Shown: positions 35,081 through 44,174 of the stretch, in pieces
Numbering within the stretch: position 1 is the stretch's first letter
Layout of the letters: each line of letters begins with the position of its first letter
NCBI RefSeq assembly: GCF_004011695.2
Contig: NC_082418.1
Coordinates: 1,054,001 to 1,118,000 of the forward strand
From: Ascochyta rabiei
Taxonomy: Eukaryota > Ascomycota > Dothideomycetes > Pleosporales > Didymellaceae
Direction of reading: 5' to 3'
Length of the DNA: 64,000 nucleotides
Position numbers and translations under genes: made by a program
The notes under the pieces: generated by a model
Seen by the model: the letters and a program-made list of their open reading frames with translations, nothing else
Databases searched by the model: none
What the model was told of the DNA's origin: nothing

Positions 35081-37775
35081 ATGACCGTCCGTCCGATCCC
35101 CGCTGTAGGACTGGCCTCGGCCATTCTCCAGCTCCTGGACTTTGCGATTAAATGCCTGAGAAAGGACAACCCCGTCTACCAGCCCGGCGAACCTGAAGCG
35201 ACTCTGCCTGTGGAGAACGCGCAAGTCCTGCAAAAAATTGTCGATAATCTGTACCGCCTTACCGACGCGATTGACAACAGCGAACTCAAAAAACTGCACG
35301 ATGGAAACAAGGGCAAATTGAGCGAGCCGGCGCAACACCTCCTCAAGCTCAGCGAGGAGACGAAAGAGTTGACGAATCCGCTGATTGATGCGCTTCTTGC
35401 GGCCCAGGCGAAAGGCAGTTTTGGCGACCCGAGATGGGGCACCGCACGTGAAGCGCTGTGCAACGGGGTCTGGAAAGAGAGGGATGTCACAGGATTGAAG
35501 AAGAAATTGAGGGCTGTGAGAAAGGAAGTTGATGTCGCGCTTCTGCTGGCGCTGAGGTACGTGTGTTTGATGATCTGAAGGGGGGGAAGGGGTCTAACTG
35601 AATCACAGACAATATCTCGATCAATCCGCTGAGACAGGTCTCCCTGTCTTCAGCGATGGAAATGGAGTCACTTTGCCACACTGGGAGAAGTGGCAGAACG
35701 AGGCGCTAGATGCTGTGCATATCAATGAGTGGAAACCGAAGAGTAAGAAGGATATCGAAGAGTTCTCAAAACAGGTCGACCAGCTAATCTCTGCGGCAAA
35801 CGAGGCACATTTCTGTGATCAGATTTTTGAGAGACTGGCCTTTGACGAGCTGGACCACCGGCTACAGTCTATTCCTGCCCCGCACGAGGGCACGCTAGAG
35901 TGGGCGTTCGATGACCAGCAGACCGATGAGGGGGGTGTGCTCGAATGGCTGGGGAATCAAAGAGGTGACAATCTCTTCTGGGTTACGGGGAGACCTGGCG
36001 CGGGAAAGACGACACTGATGAAGAAGCTTTTCCGCAATGATCGAATTTTTGACTATCTGGAGGCTTGGTCTGGACACGCACCTGGGATCACATCTGGGTT
36101 CTTCTTCTGGAACTGCGGAACTGAACTGCAGAGATCTGGGCTCGGACTGCTACGTTCGTTGCTGTACGAATCGTTGCAGGATATGATTTACGGACCTCTG
36201 GAACAGGATATAGGCATCGTCCAGCACGTTTTCACCGACCGATGGGAGCAATTCCGATCTTACGGTGGCGGTCTCTACACGCTCTCGTACGCTGAACTAC
36301 GCCGCGCATTCGAACTCATGATTTCAGACGCCAACAAGAAGTTTCTCTTCATGATCGATGGCGTCGATGAGATTGACGAAGCTAGCGACCTCGTCGACGT
36401 AGTTCCCTTCCTCATCAACGCCAGCAAGAAAGAAAACGTCAAGATTATTGTCTCAAGTCGCCCGTCTCCAGCGTTCCAGGAAGCCTTCGAGAAGCGCCCG
36501 AGACTGTGGGTAGACGACCACACCATGAACGACATCCACGCTTACGTCCTCCACGGATTCAGTCAAGACGAGTCTCTCGCGAAATTGCGTGGAAACACTG
36601 ATGTACCTGAAGAAATGGATATCGTACACCTGCTTTCCGAGACAAGCAGCGGTATCTTCCTCTGGGGCATGCTTGCGACCAAATTCTTGCTGCAGGAATT
36701 AACGGGCAACGACAACTTCACCACGCTACAAAACCGCGCGGAGATGTTGCCATCAGATCTTGACGAACTTCTCTCACACATCATGAGCAACTTCGAACCC
36801 ACCGACCTCGAGCGAGCGTGGAAGGTCAGCGTCCTGGTCGAATCGCACGGCTACCCGTCTCTCCTCCCGCTCTCTTTCGCCCTCTCAAGCGACGAGAAGA
36901 GCAGTGTGGCAGCAGGGCGGCGTCCGTTGAAACTGGCAGAGGTAGCACAGAGGATCGACGACATGCGGCACACCCTGACCTACCAGTGCCGCAACCTATT
37001 CTCCATCTTCAACACGCAAGCGCCAGAACAACGAACAGCGTCTATCGAGTCCCCAGAAACACTAAAGGTCTACTACACCCACCGTTCCATCCGCACATTC
37101 TTCCTCTCGTCGCCCGCGCAAAAGGGCAAGCTCCTCACAAACGACTTCAACCCCACCGCCGCATGGGCAAACGCGCACCTCATGACGCTCAAAACCCTCG
37201 TCCCGCCCACGAGCAGCGGCACGATGCCCGTCTGGGCCCCCTTGACCCGCTGTCTAGAATCCAGCCTAGGCCTAACCCAGCAAACGAACAAACTGCACCT
37301 GAGCTACGTCGACAGCGCGCTCGAAACCGCTCTGGCACACCACACGCAGACGCCCAGCAGCAGCTCCTCGTCTTCGCTCGCATCCAGCAAAAGGCCCACC
37401 AGCAGCTACCCGTCGGCCCCTGTGCACATCACCTCGGACCTCCCGCAGTTCCCGGGCGTGCCGCTAGCCAGCGCCTTGGATCTCGCTGCCCTGCTGAACC
37501 TGCAGCTGTACCTGGGCGCGCGCGCAAAGGACGCGGATCGCAAGACGGCGCGCCACGCGCTGGACTACAGCGGCGCGGTGCGGCGGCGCATCGGCGTCGG
37601 CGGGGAGGCGAGGTGGTTGGGCAACAAGGAGCCGGGGGGTGGGCGCGGGCTCGAGAGGTTGCGGGCTGAGTATGGGCGGAGTCGCGCCGAGGCCGAGGCG
37701 CTGCTGGAGTATTATGCGCAGGCGGTTAGGTGGGGGAAGAAGGCGCCTGTGCTTGAGGTTCCGGAGACGGTGTGA
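35081..37775 (+). CDS. NACHT-domain STAND NTPase (fungal NOD-like receptor type)
   Basis: Exons 35081-35556 and 35609-37775 give 880 residues. The N-terminal part (ILQLLDFAIKCLRKDNPVY, SEETKELTNPLIDALL, LKKKLRAVRKEVDVAL) is helical and resembles the SesA/NACHT-associated N-terminal domains of fungal NLRs. The NACHT core has Walker A FWVTGRPGAGKTTLMKK near 290 and Walker B FLFMIDGVDEIDEAS. A sensor-like VKIIVSSRPSP follows, then the helical region with SSGIFLWGMLATKFLL. No ankyrin, WD40 or TPR repeats follow. The last 180 residues or so are serine-rich and then arginine/glycine/alanine-rich with very GC-rich codons. Fungal proteins of this class act in allorecognition or defence-like signalling in known cases; a role here is inference. 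Ligand and effector unknown. Confidence 0.85.
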
Positions 37776-38123
37776 GGAGGGGACGGGGAGGGAGGGAGGG
37801 AGGGAGGGAGGGAGGGAGGGAGGGGGCGTTGGAGGGTTGGAGGGTTGGAGTGGAGGTTGAGTTTTCAAGAGTGATATCCTGGGTAGATCTTAAACCTTTT
37901 TTTTTTCGTTGTTTTCTTGACGCAGAAGAGTAGCAGTGGTTGTTGTTGTTGTTGTTGTTTCGACGTTGTGGTATCATTCTCGCAGTCATGTTTCTTACAA
38001 GACCAGGGTGGATGCAGAGTGTTCATTGATCTGCTACCAAGAAATGTCATATTATCGTACATGAAGATCATGCTGATGATCATGCTATCGTGCAAAGCCA
38101 GCAATAGGCTCTCATGTCCTCCC
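37776..38123. other. Convergent intergenic region of the NACHT gene and RPT4
   Basis: 348 bp between two 3' ends. It has the GGGA run, a T-tract at 37896-37905 and a (GTT)n run at 37939-37959. No gene. Confidence 0.6.
37786..37825 (+). repeat. (GGGA)n microsatellite, about 10 units
   Basis: Begins 10 bp after the stop codon of the NACHT gene, in the putative 3' UTR. Four or more G-triplets on one strand could fold as a G-quadruplex in RNA or DNA. Two GGTTGGAG units follow it. Confidence 0.92.
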
Positions 38124-39401
38124 CTACAACTTCTGGTAGTCCAGCTTGCCCTCCAACTTCTTCGATTCGGCCATCTTGCGCACGGCCTTGTTGAAGTCAT
38201 CCTGGTTGATCGAGTCTCGGTAGTCCTTGATAGCGAAGAGACCTCTGTAAACACGTTAGTGATGGTACGAGATGTACTTGTTGACGTGACTCACGCTTCT
38301 GTGACCACGTTCCGCAGATCGGCACCGTTGAAGCCGTCGCTCATCTTGACGATGCTCTCGAAGTCAATCTCGCCGTCTGTCTGCACGCTGGCCGAGTGGA
38401 TCTTCATAATCTCAAGACGGCCGACCTCGTTGGGGAGGGAGATCTCGATCTTACGGTCGAGACGTCCGGCACGCAGCAGAGCAGGGTCGAGGGTATCCGG
38501 TCGATTTGTCGCCATGATGATCTTGGTCTGTCCGAGGTAGTCGAAACCGTCCAGCTGGTTCAGCAGCTCCATCAGCGTACGCTGGATTTCACGGTCGGCA
38601 GATGTGCCCTCGGAGAATCGTCGTCCACCGATGGCGTCGATCTCGTCCATGAAGATGATGCAGGGCTCGTGCTCCTTTGCGTAGCCGAACATCTCGCGAA
38701 TGAGACGCGCCGACTCTCCGATGTACTTGTCGACGATGGCCGAGGAGACGACCTTGAGGAAGTTGGTCTCCAAGCTGCTCGCCACGGCTCGCGCCAACAG
38801 TGTCTTTCCGGTACCGGGCGGCCCGTAGAGCAGCACACCCTTGGGGGGCTTGATGCCGACTCTCAGGAACAGCTCCGGGTTCTTCAGCGGCAGCTCGATG
38901 ACCTCTCGCAGCTCGCGAATCTGCTCGTTCAGACCACCGATGCCGCCGAAGCTGACCTGGCCGGGGTCTTCCAGCGACATGTTGTAGACGAGCGGGTCGA
39001 CTTCGCGGGGCAGCATGCGCATGATGGTGAGCGTCGTCATGTCGAGGGCGACTCGGGTGCCCTGCTTCAGCTTCAGCTTGTCGACCTTGGACCGGCATCC
39101 CACGACGTAGCGGGGCCCCGAGGAAGCCTTGACAATGACTGCGAGCGTTAGCCTACCACGCCTGTCGCTGGTGCTGGCGCATCGACGTACATCTCTCTTC
39201 GTCCAGCTGCTTCAGGACCTCTCCTATTATCTGGCCGACGCTCTGCAGGGCCTTGATGTTATCCTCGGACACGTCAAAGTCATGCTGCAGGCCCTTGATC
39301 TCTAACCGCAGCGACTTCAGCTTTGCCTCCCACTCTCGCGACTCCAGCAGCTTGCTCTTGTAGCCATCGAGGGCGTGCTCGCGCTCCGGGTCGCTGCTCA
39401 T
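38124..39401 (-). CDS. RPT4: RPT4, 26S proteasome regulatory ATPase (PSMC6)
   Basis: One of six AAA+ ATPases of the 19S base, which unfold substrates and feed them to the 20S core. Exons 39401-39191, 39138-38295 and 38244-38124 give 391 residues, the family length. The N-terminal coiled coil ([19 protein letters not shown]) leads into [19 protein letters not shown] and the OB domain ([20 protein letters not shown]). The AAA module has Walker A GPPGTGKT near 175, Walker [16 protein letters not shown], sensor [20 protein letters not shown] and the pore loop within [15 protein letters not shown]. The C-terminus LDYQKL is not a full HbYX motif, as expected for Rpt4. Introns are 52 and 50 nt. Divergent from RRP9. 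Very secure. Confidence 0.98.
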
Positions 39402-39883
39402 GGTGACGGGGTGGCGGCGTGGGGGGGTGTGAGATGACGGGGTCGTGGGCGGACGGCGGTCGGAGAGGCGAGCTCCAGGTGGTGATGTCGTGTAGACGCG
39501 GCGCTTGCGGTGCCAAGCAACGAAGAGAAGCGCGCACGGGGTGGGGTGGACGGCGAACGGGCGGCGAACGGGCGGCGAACGGGCGGCGAACGGGCGGCGA
39601 ACGGGCGGCGAAGGGTGAACGGCGGACGGCGAGCGGGGGGTTGGCCTGCTTGGGCGGTGTGCAGGGCGGGTGAATGGGGGATGAGGGCGATGGCCTTCTG
39701 CTGCCGGAAGCTTCTCGCTCGCACGCCGCTGGAGCTCCGAGGGCAGGCGGCGCACAGGCCCGAGCGCGACGCAGAGGGGCTTGGCGCTGGTGTCGGTCGG
39801 CGGTTCGGCGTTGGAAAAAAATAACTGGAAAGGAAAGTGCAACACACGAGCGCAGGCGTCGCCCTCCCCTCACAGCGCCCGCC
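39402..39883. promoter_or_regulatory. RPT4/RRP9 bidirectional promoter
   Basis: 482 bp between the two start codons. It contains a GC-rich 11-bp tandem repeat (separate entry). The repeat keeps both strands open and creates long spurious arginine/proline-rich frames. I see no Rpn4/PACE-type GGTGGCAAA site. Confidence 0.6.
39551..39605. repeat. 11-bp tandem repeat, 5 exact copies
   Basis: Five perfect copies of CGGCGAACGGG plus a degenerate sixth. The unit is close to one helical turn, so the same face of the DNA is repeated. It lies about 150 bp upstream of the RPT4 ATG and 280 bp upstream of the RRP9 ATG. Confidence 0.97.
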
Positions 39884-41650
39884 ATGTCTTCCTTTTTCAC
39901 CACGCCCGCCTCGCAGCGCAAGCGCAAGCGGCCCGATGCCAACTCGACCGTCCCTCGGAAGCGCAACCCTGCAGCGCCGCCGTCGAGAGCCCCCGCCCGC
40001 ACCGAGCGCGAAGACTCCATCACCGAGAGCGAAAGCTCAGACGCCGAGCGCGCCCACGCCTTCGACGACGACGACGACGACGAGTCTGAGACGTCGGACG
40101 ACGAGAATGAGACGGCGGCGGAGAAGCGCCTGAGGCTGGCACAGCGCTACCTCGACAACCTCCGCGGCGAGGTGGAGGAGGAGGTCGGCTTCGATGCAGC
40201 GCAGATCGACAAGGACCTGATAGCAGAGAGGCTGAAGGAAGACGTGGCCGAAACAAAGGGGAAAATCTACAGGAACATTGCCGAAAAGCTGGATTTCGTC
40301 CAGGCACCCCACGTCTTTGGCAAATCAGGACTGCACAAGGCCATCACCGGCTGCGCCGTCAAGCTTCCGTACGCATGGACAATCAGCAAGGACCTGGTCG
40401 TCGAGAAGTGGGAGATTGCAGACCCAAAGTCGTATGCTGCCGACCCCGGCCGTCCGTCCAACATCTCTCCACGACGGACCCCCAAGAAGCTCTTCTGGAG
40501 AAAAGGCGACAAGAACAAGAAGGGCGAGAGGGAGTACCTGGGTCACACGGGTGAGATCATCTCCATTGCCGTGTCCGACTCTGGAAAGTACCTGGCGACG
40601 GGAGACAAGCACGCACGCCTGATCATCTGGGACGCCGAGTCCCTCACCCCGCGCAAGCTGTTTACACGGCATCGCGACGCCGTCTTGTCGCTCTCGTTCC
40701 GGAGAGGTACTGAGCAGCTCTTCTCGGGAGGAGCAGACCGAGCCGTCATTGTCTGGAGCGCGCCCGAGTCAGCCTACATCGAGACGTTGGTCGGACACCA
40801 GGACGCGGTTGTAGGCATTGCGGGCGGAGTGGAGATGAACCAGGAGACATGTGTCAGTGTCGGCGCACGCGATCGCACTGCACGATTATGGAAAGTCGTC
40901 GAAGAGAACCAGCTAGTCTTTCACGGCGGTGGCACAGTCCGACAAAAGGGCCTGGAGAAGCTGCGAAAGGGTCGATTTGGCAAGAACGTCGATTATCTCG
41001 ACGAGAAAGATGAGGACAAACAGGCCAACGGTGACGACGACGACGACGACACACCCATCGCCTACGCAGAAGGCTCCATCGACTGCGTTGCTCTCCTCGA
41101 TGCCAGTCTGTTTGTTACAGCATCAGATAGCGGCTCGCTGTCACTGTGGTCCGTTCAGAGGAAAAAGCCGCTGTTCACATACCCACTCACTCATGGTCGA
41201 GACCCCGCCTTGCCTGCGGAGGACATGTCAGCGAACCACGATGCAGCAACCTCGGGAAACAAAGGACCTCGTTTACCCAGATACGTCACCGCACTTGCAA
41301 CAGTACCCTTTGCCGACCTCATCCTCACAGCAAGTTGGGACGGCTGGATACGAGCATGGCGAGTGGGCCCGGAGAAGCGCACCATCGAGCCGGTAGGGAA
41401 GGTTGGCCGGATCCCGGAAGAGGAGGGCGCAGATGGAATCCTCATTCGCGGCATCGTGAACGGGCTTTCGGTGCAAGAGAGGGGCGATAGAGGCAAGGAG
41501 GGGTTGTGTGTGGTAGCTGCTGTTGGCAAGGAGCCCAGACTTGCTCGATGGATGTCAGGGAAAGTCAAGAACGGTATTTATGTTTTCGAGGTCCCGAGAA
41601 AGGCTCTCAACAAGGATGCCGCAGTTGACGACGAGGACAACGAGGTGTAA
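39884..41650 (+). CDS. RRP9: RRP9/U3-55K, U3 snoRNP WD40 protein
   Basis: A nucleolar WD40 protein of the U3 snoRNP, needed for early 18S rRNA processing. A single exon of 588 residues. The N-terminus is basic (ASQRKRKRPD) and then strongly acidic (AFDDDDDDESETSDDENE). The conserved pre-propeller segment is EKRLRLAQRYLDNLRGEVEE. WD repeats run from about 190 to 580: GHTGEIISIAVSDSGKYLAT, RHRDAVLSLSFRRGTEQLFS, GHQDAVVGIAGGV, SIDCVALLDASLFVTASDSG and LATVPFADLILTASWDGWIR. An acidic insertion (GDDDDDDTPIA) interrupts the propeller between blades. I chose ATG 39884 because upstream sequence is promoter repeat. The assignment to U3-55K over other WD40 proteins rests on the pre-propeller segment and overall layout. 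Confidence 0.93.
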   Translation: MSSFFTTPASQRKRKRPDANSTVPRKRNPAAPPSRAPARTEREDSITESESSDAERAHAFDDDDDDESETSDDENETAAEKRLRLAQRYLDNLRGEVEEEVGFDAAQIDKDLIAERLKEDVAETKGKIYRNIAEKLDFVQAPHVFGKSGLHKAITGCAVKLPYAWTISKDLVVEKWEIADPKSYAADPGRPSNISPRRTPKKLFWRKGDKNKKGEREYLGHTGEIISIAVSDSGKYLATGDKHARLIIWDAESLTPRKLFTRHRDAVLSLSFRRGTEQLFSGGADRAVIVWSAPESAYIETLVGHQDAVVGIAGGVEMNQETCVSVGARDRTARLWKVVEENQLVFHGGGTVRQKGLEKLRKGRFGKNVDYLDEKDEDKQANGDDDDDDTPIAYAEGSIDCVALLDASLFVTASDSGSLSLWSVQRKKPLFTYPLTHGRDPALPAEDMSANHDAATSGNKGPRLPRYVTALATVPFADLILTASWDGWIRAWRVGPEKRTIEPVGKVGRIPEEEGADGILIRGIVNGLSVQERGDRGKEGLCVVAAVGKEPRLARWMSGKVKNGIYVFEVPRKALNKDAAVDDEDNEV

Positions 41651-41944
41651 AAAGCAACATACTTTGCATTGGAGCGGAGTCCTGCATTTAGATACCAATA
41701 CCATTCCGGCATCTGTTCTGACACTTTATTCACCATATCCCATGACTCTTGACGCTATCTACATGTCTTGCTCTTGATTGACGTTCAAACAACTCTTCCA
41801 ACGCAAGTATGATGTGCCTTGGCCATGATTGTGCACACGAACCGTGGGTGACACGTGAGAGCGCGATCCGACTGACGAACTTCAACTTTTGCGCCCGGGA
41901 CTGCACGCTTACCAACAGTCAATATACAACACACCTCCGCAGCC
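41651..41944. other. Short intergenic region, no gene
   Basis: 294 bp between RRP9 and the WD40-cyclophilin gene, same strand. It must hold a terminator and a promoter. Nothing distinctive. Confidence 0.5.
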
Positions 41945-44040
41945 ATGGCTTCCAATGGATCAGAGTCGCCTAGTAAAACAAAACGCTCTCGCGCAGATAT
42001 GGAGGCAGGGGACCAGGATATGAAAGAGCCTGTCGCGCAAGCCAATGCTGGTATGCACCTTTATAATCCACGCGCAAACCGGCTGACAGATGTAGACGAC
42101 TCTTCCTCTGACGATGACGACTTCGGCCCTGCACTCCCCTCGTCCGCGCCCAAGAAGAAGAAGCGTAGGCTCCCCTACGAGAAACTCTATGTTGCTGCGC
42201 TGCCTGCTGCCCAACGCTACAGCAAATCGCTGATGCACCGCGACCAATTGTGCTTCACCACCTTCACACCGTATACCGACTTCCTCATAACCAGCTCTAT
42301 CGACGGCGTGGTCAAGTTCTGGAAGAAAGACTTTGGAGGCATAGAGTTTGTGAAAGAGTTCCGGGCGCATACGGGCGAGATACGGTCGGTCAACGTCAGC
42401 GCAGATGGACGCAGTTTTGCCACGGCTGGGTCAGACAACACAGTCAAGATCTTTGATGTGGTCACGTTCGACCTGCTGGCTATGCTGAGCTTGGATTACA
42501 GCCCCAAGGCGGTATGCTGGGTTCACGGTCGCGGCGCAAGCTTCCCACAGCTGGCCGTAAGTTCAGAAGACAATGCTTGGATACGGATATACGACGGTCG
42601 GGGCGAGAACCTGGAACCACTGCATACCTTGAAGAGCATACACCGGGCACCTGTAAGCCTCATGGCATACAACAACGCATACGACTGCGTGGTCAGCGTG
42701 GATCAGGGCGGCATGGTAGAATACTGGCAGCCGTCAGGCAATTTCTCAAAGCCCGATAACGTCTTCTCCATGAAGTCCTCAACAAACCTCTTCGACTTCA
42801 AAAAAGCAAAATGCGTACCCTCGACCCTCACCATTTCGCCAACCGGCCACCAATTCGCAACCCTCTCCTTCCCCGACCGCAAGATCCGCATCTTCGACTT
42901 CGCAAGCGCAAAACTCCACCGCACATATGATGAATCCATCGAAACCATCACATCCATGCAGCAAGCCGGCACCGCGGTCCAAGTGCTTGAAGACATGGAA
43001 TTCGGGCGCCGCCTGGGCATCGAGCGCGAACTCGACACGCCGCAACTGCGCACGCGGCAAAACATCATCTTCGACGAGACAGGCAACTTCATCCTCTACG
43101 GCTCCATGTACGGCGTCAAAGTGCTCAACACGCTGACCAACAAGCTCGTCAAACTGTACGGGCGCGAAGAGCCGCTGCGCTCACTATGGCTAAGTCTGTA
43201 CCAAGGCCAACCCGACAAAAAGCGCGTGACAACCGTCGAAATGGCGGCGTCAGAAAACCCCCTACTGCAAGAAGCCGAGGCCAGAGACGCCATGCTGGTC
43301 AGCACCGGCAGCGGCAAAGTGCGCTTCTACATGTACACCAACGAAACCAACACATCCAAGGATCGCGACGTGCAGAACGAAAAACCGCTCTCAGCCACAC
43401 GCACGAAGAAAGACAGCGAATCCGCACAAGCCGCCACGGGCAGCACAGCCATCCTACACACGACCTACGGCGACATAACCCTGCGGCTGTTCCCCGACGC
43501 AGCGCCCAAAGCGGTCGAGAACTTTGTCACGCACAGCCGCAACGGATACTACAACAACGTGATTTTCCACCGCGTGATCCGCAAATTCATGATCCAGACG
43601 GGCGACCCCCTCGGCGACGGGACAGGCGGCGAGAGCATCTGGGGCAAAGACTTTGCCGACGAGATCAGCGTGCTGAAGCACGACAAACCATACACCCTGT
43701 CCATGGCCAACGCGGGGCCGGGAACCAACGCGTCGCAGTTCTTCATCACCACGGAGAAGACGGTGAGTCCCCCTTCCTTTCTGTTCACCCCTTCCTTTCT
43801 GTTCACCCCTCCTTTCTGTTCACCCCTCCTTTCTGTTCACCCCTCCTTTCTGTTCACTCGACACGCATCTATGCACGCGTTGCTGATCGAACACGTGTAC
43901 AGCCCTGGCTCGATGGCAAACACACCATCTTCGGCCGCGCGGTGCAGGGTATGGATGTCGTGCACAAGATCGAGAACGCTAAATGCTACAAGGAGAAGCC
44001 CGAGGACGATATCAAGATCATCAGCATCAGCATTTCGTAG
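41945..44040 (+). CDS. WD40-repeat cyclophilin (PPWD1-like peptidyl-prolyl isomerase)
   Basis: A nuclear cyclophilin fused to a WD40 propeller; the human orthologue associates with spliceosomes. Exons 41945-43762 and 43903-44040 give 651 residues. The N-terminus has a basic patch ([20 protein letters not shown]). WD blades span about 80-420 ([58 protein letters not shown]). The C-terminal cyclophilin domain starts near 497 ([20 protein letters not shown]). Its active site has [15 protein letters not shown] with the catalytic arginine, and NASQFFITT. The intron cuts the cyclophilin domain after TEKT; the second exon resumes with [20 protein letters not shown]. The intron is 140 nt and mostly a 17/18-bp repeat. 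Secure. Confidence 0.96.
43770..43856. repeat. 17/18-bp minisatellite inside the cyclophilin intron
   Basis: Five copies: two of an 18-bp unit CCCCTTCCTTTCTGTTCA, then three of a 17-bp unit CCCCTCCTTTCTGTTCA that lacks one T. They start 7 nt after the donor and fill 87 of 140 intron bases. The sequence is pyrimidine-rich on the transcribed sense strand. The branch and acceptor region follows unique sequence. Confidence 0.97.
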
Positions 44041-44174
44041 TCGAGGGCTGGATTGGAGCAGATGGTGGTTAAGGATCGGGAATTGCTAGTTGATCGAGTG
44101 CTACATGTCTCAAGGCGAGAAAAGGTACATAAGCCACACAAACATGAAAACCCCCACAAGACGCAACCATCGCC

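Noticed and set aside
39280..40023. Arginine/proline-rich frames over the RPT4/RRP9 promoter
   Set aside because: Produced by the 11-bp GC-rich repeat, which has no stop in several frames; they overlap both real start codons.
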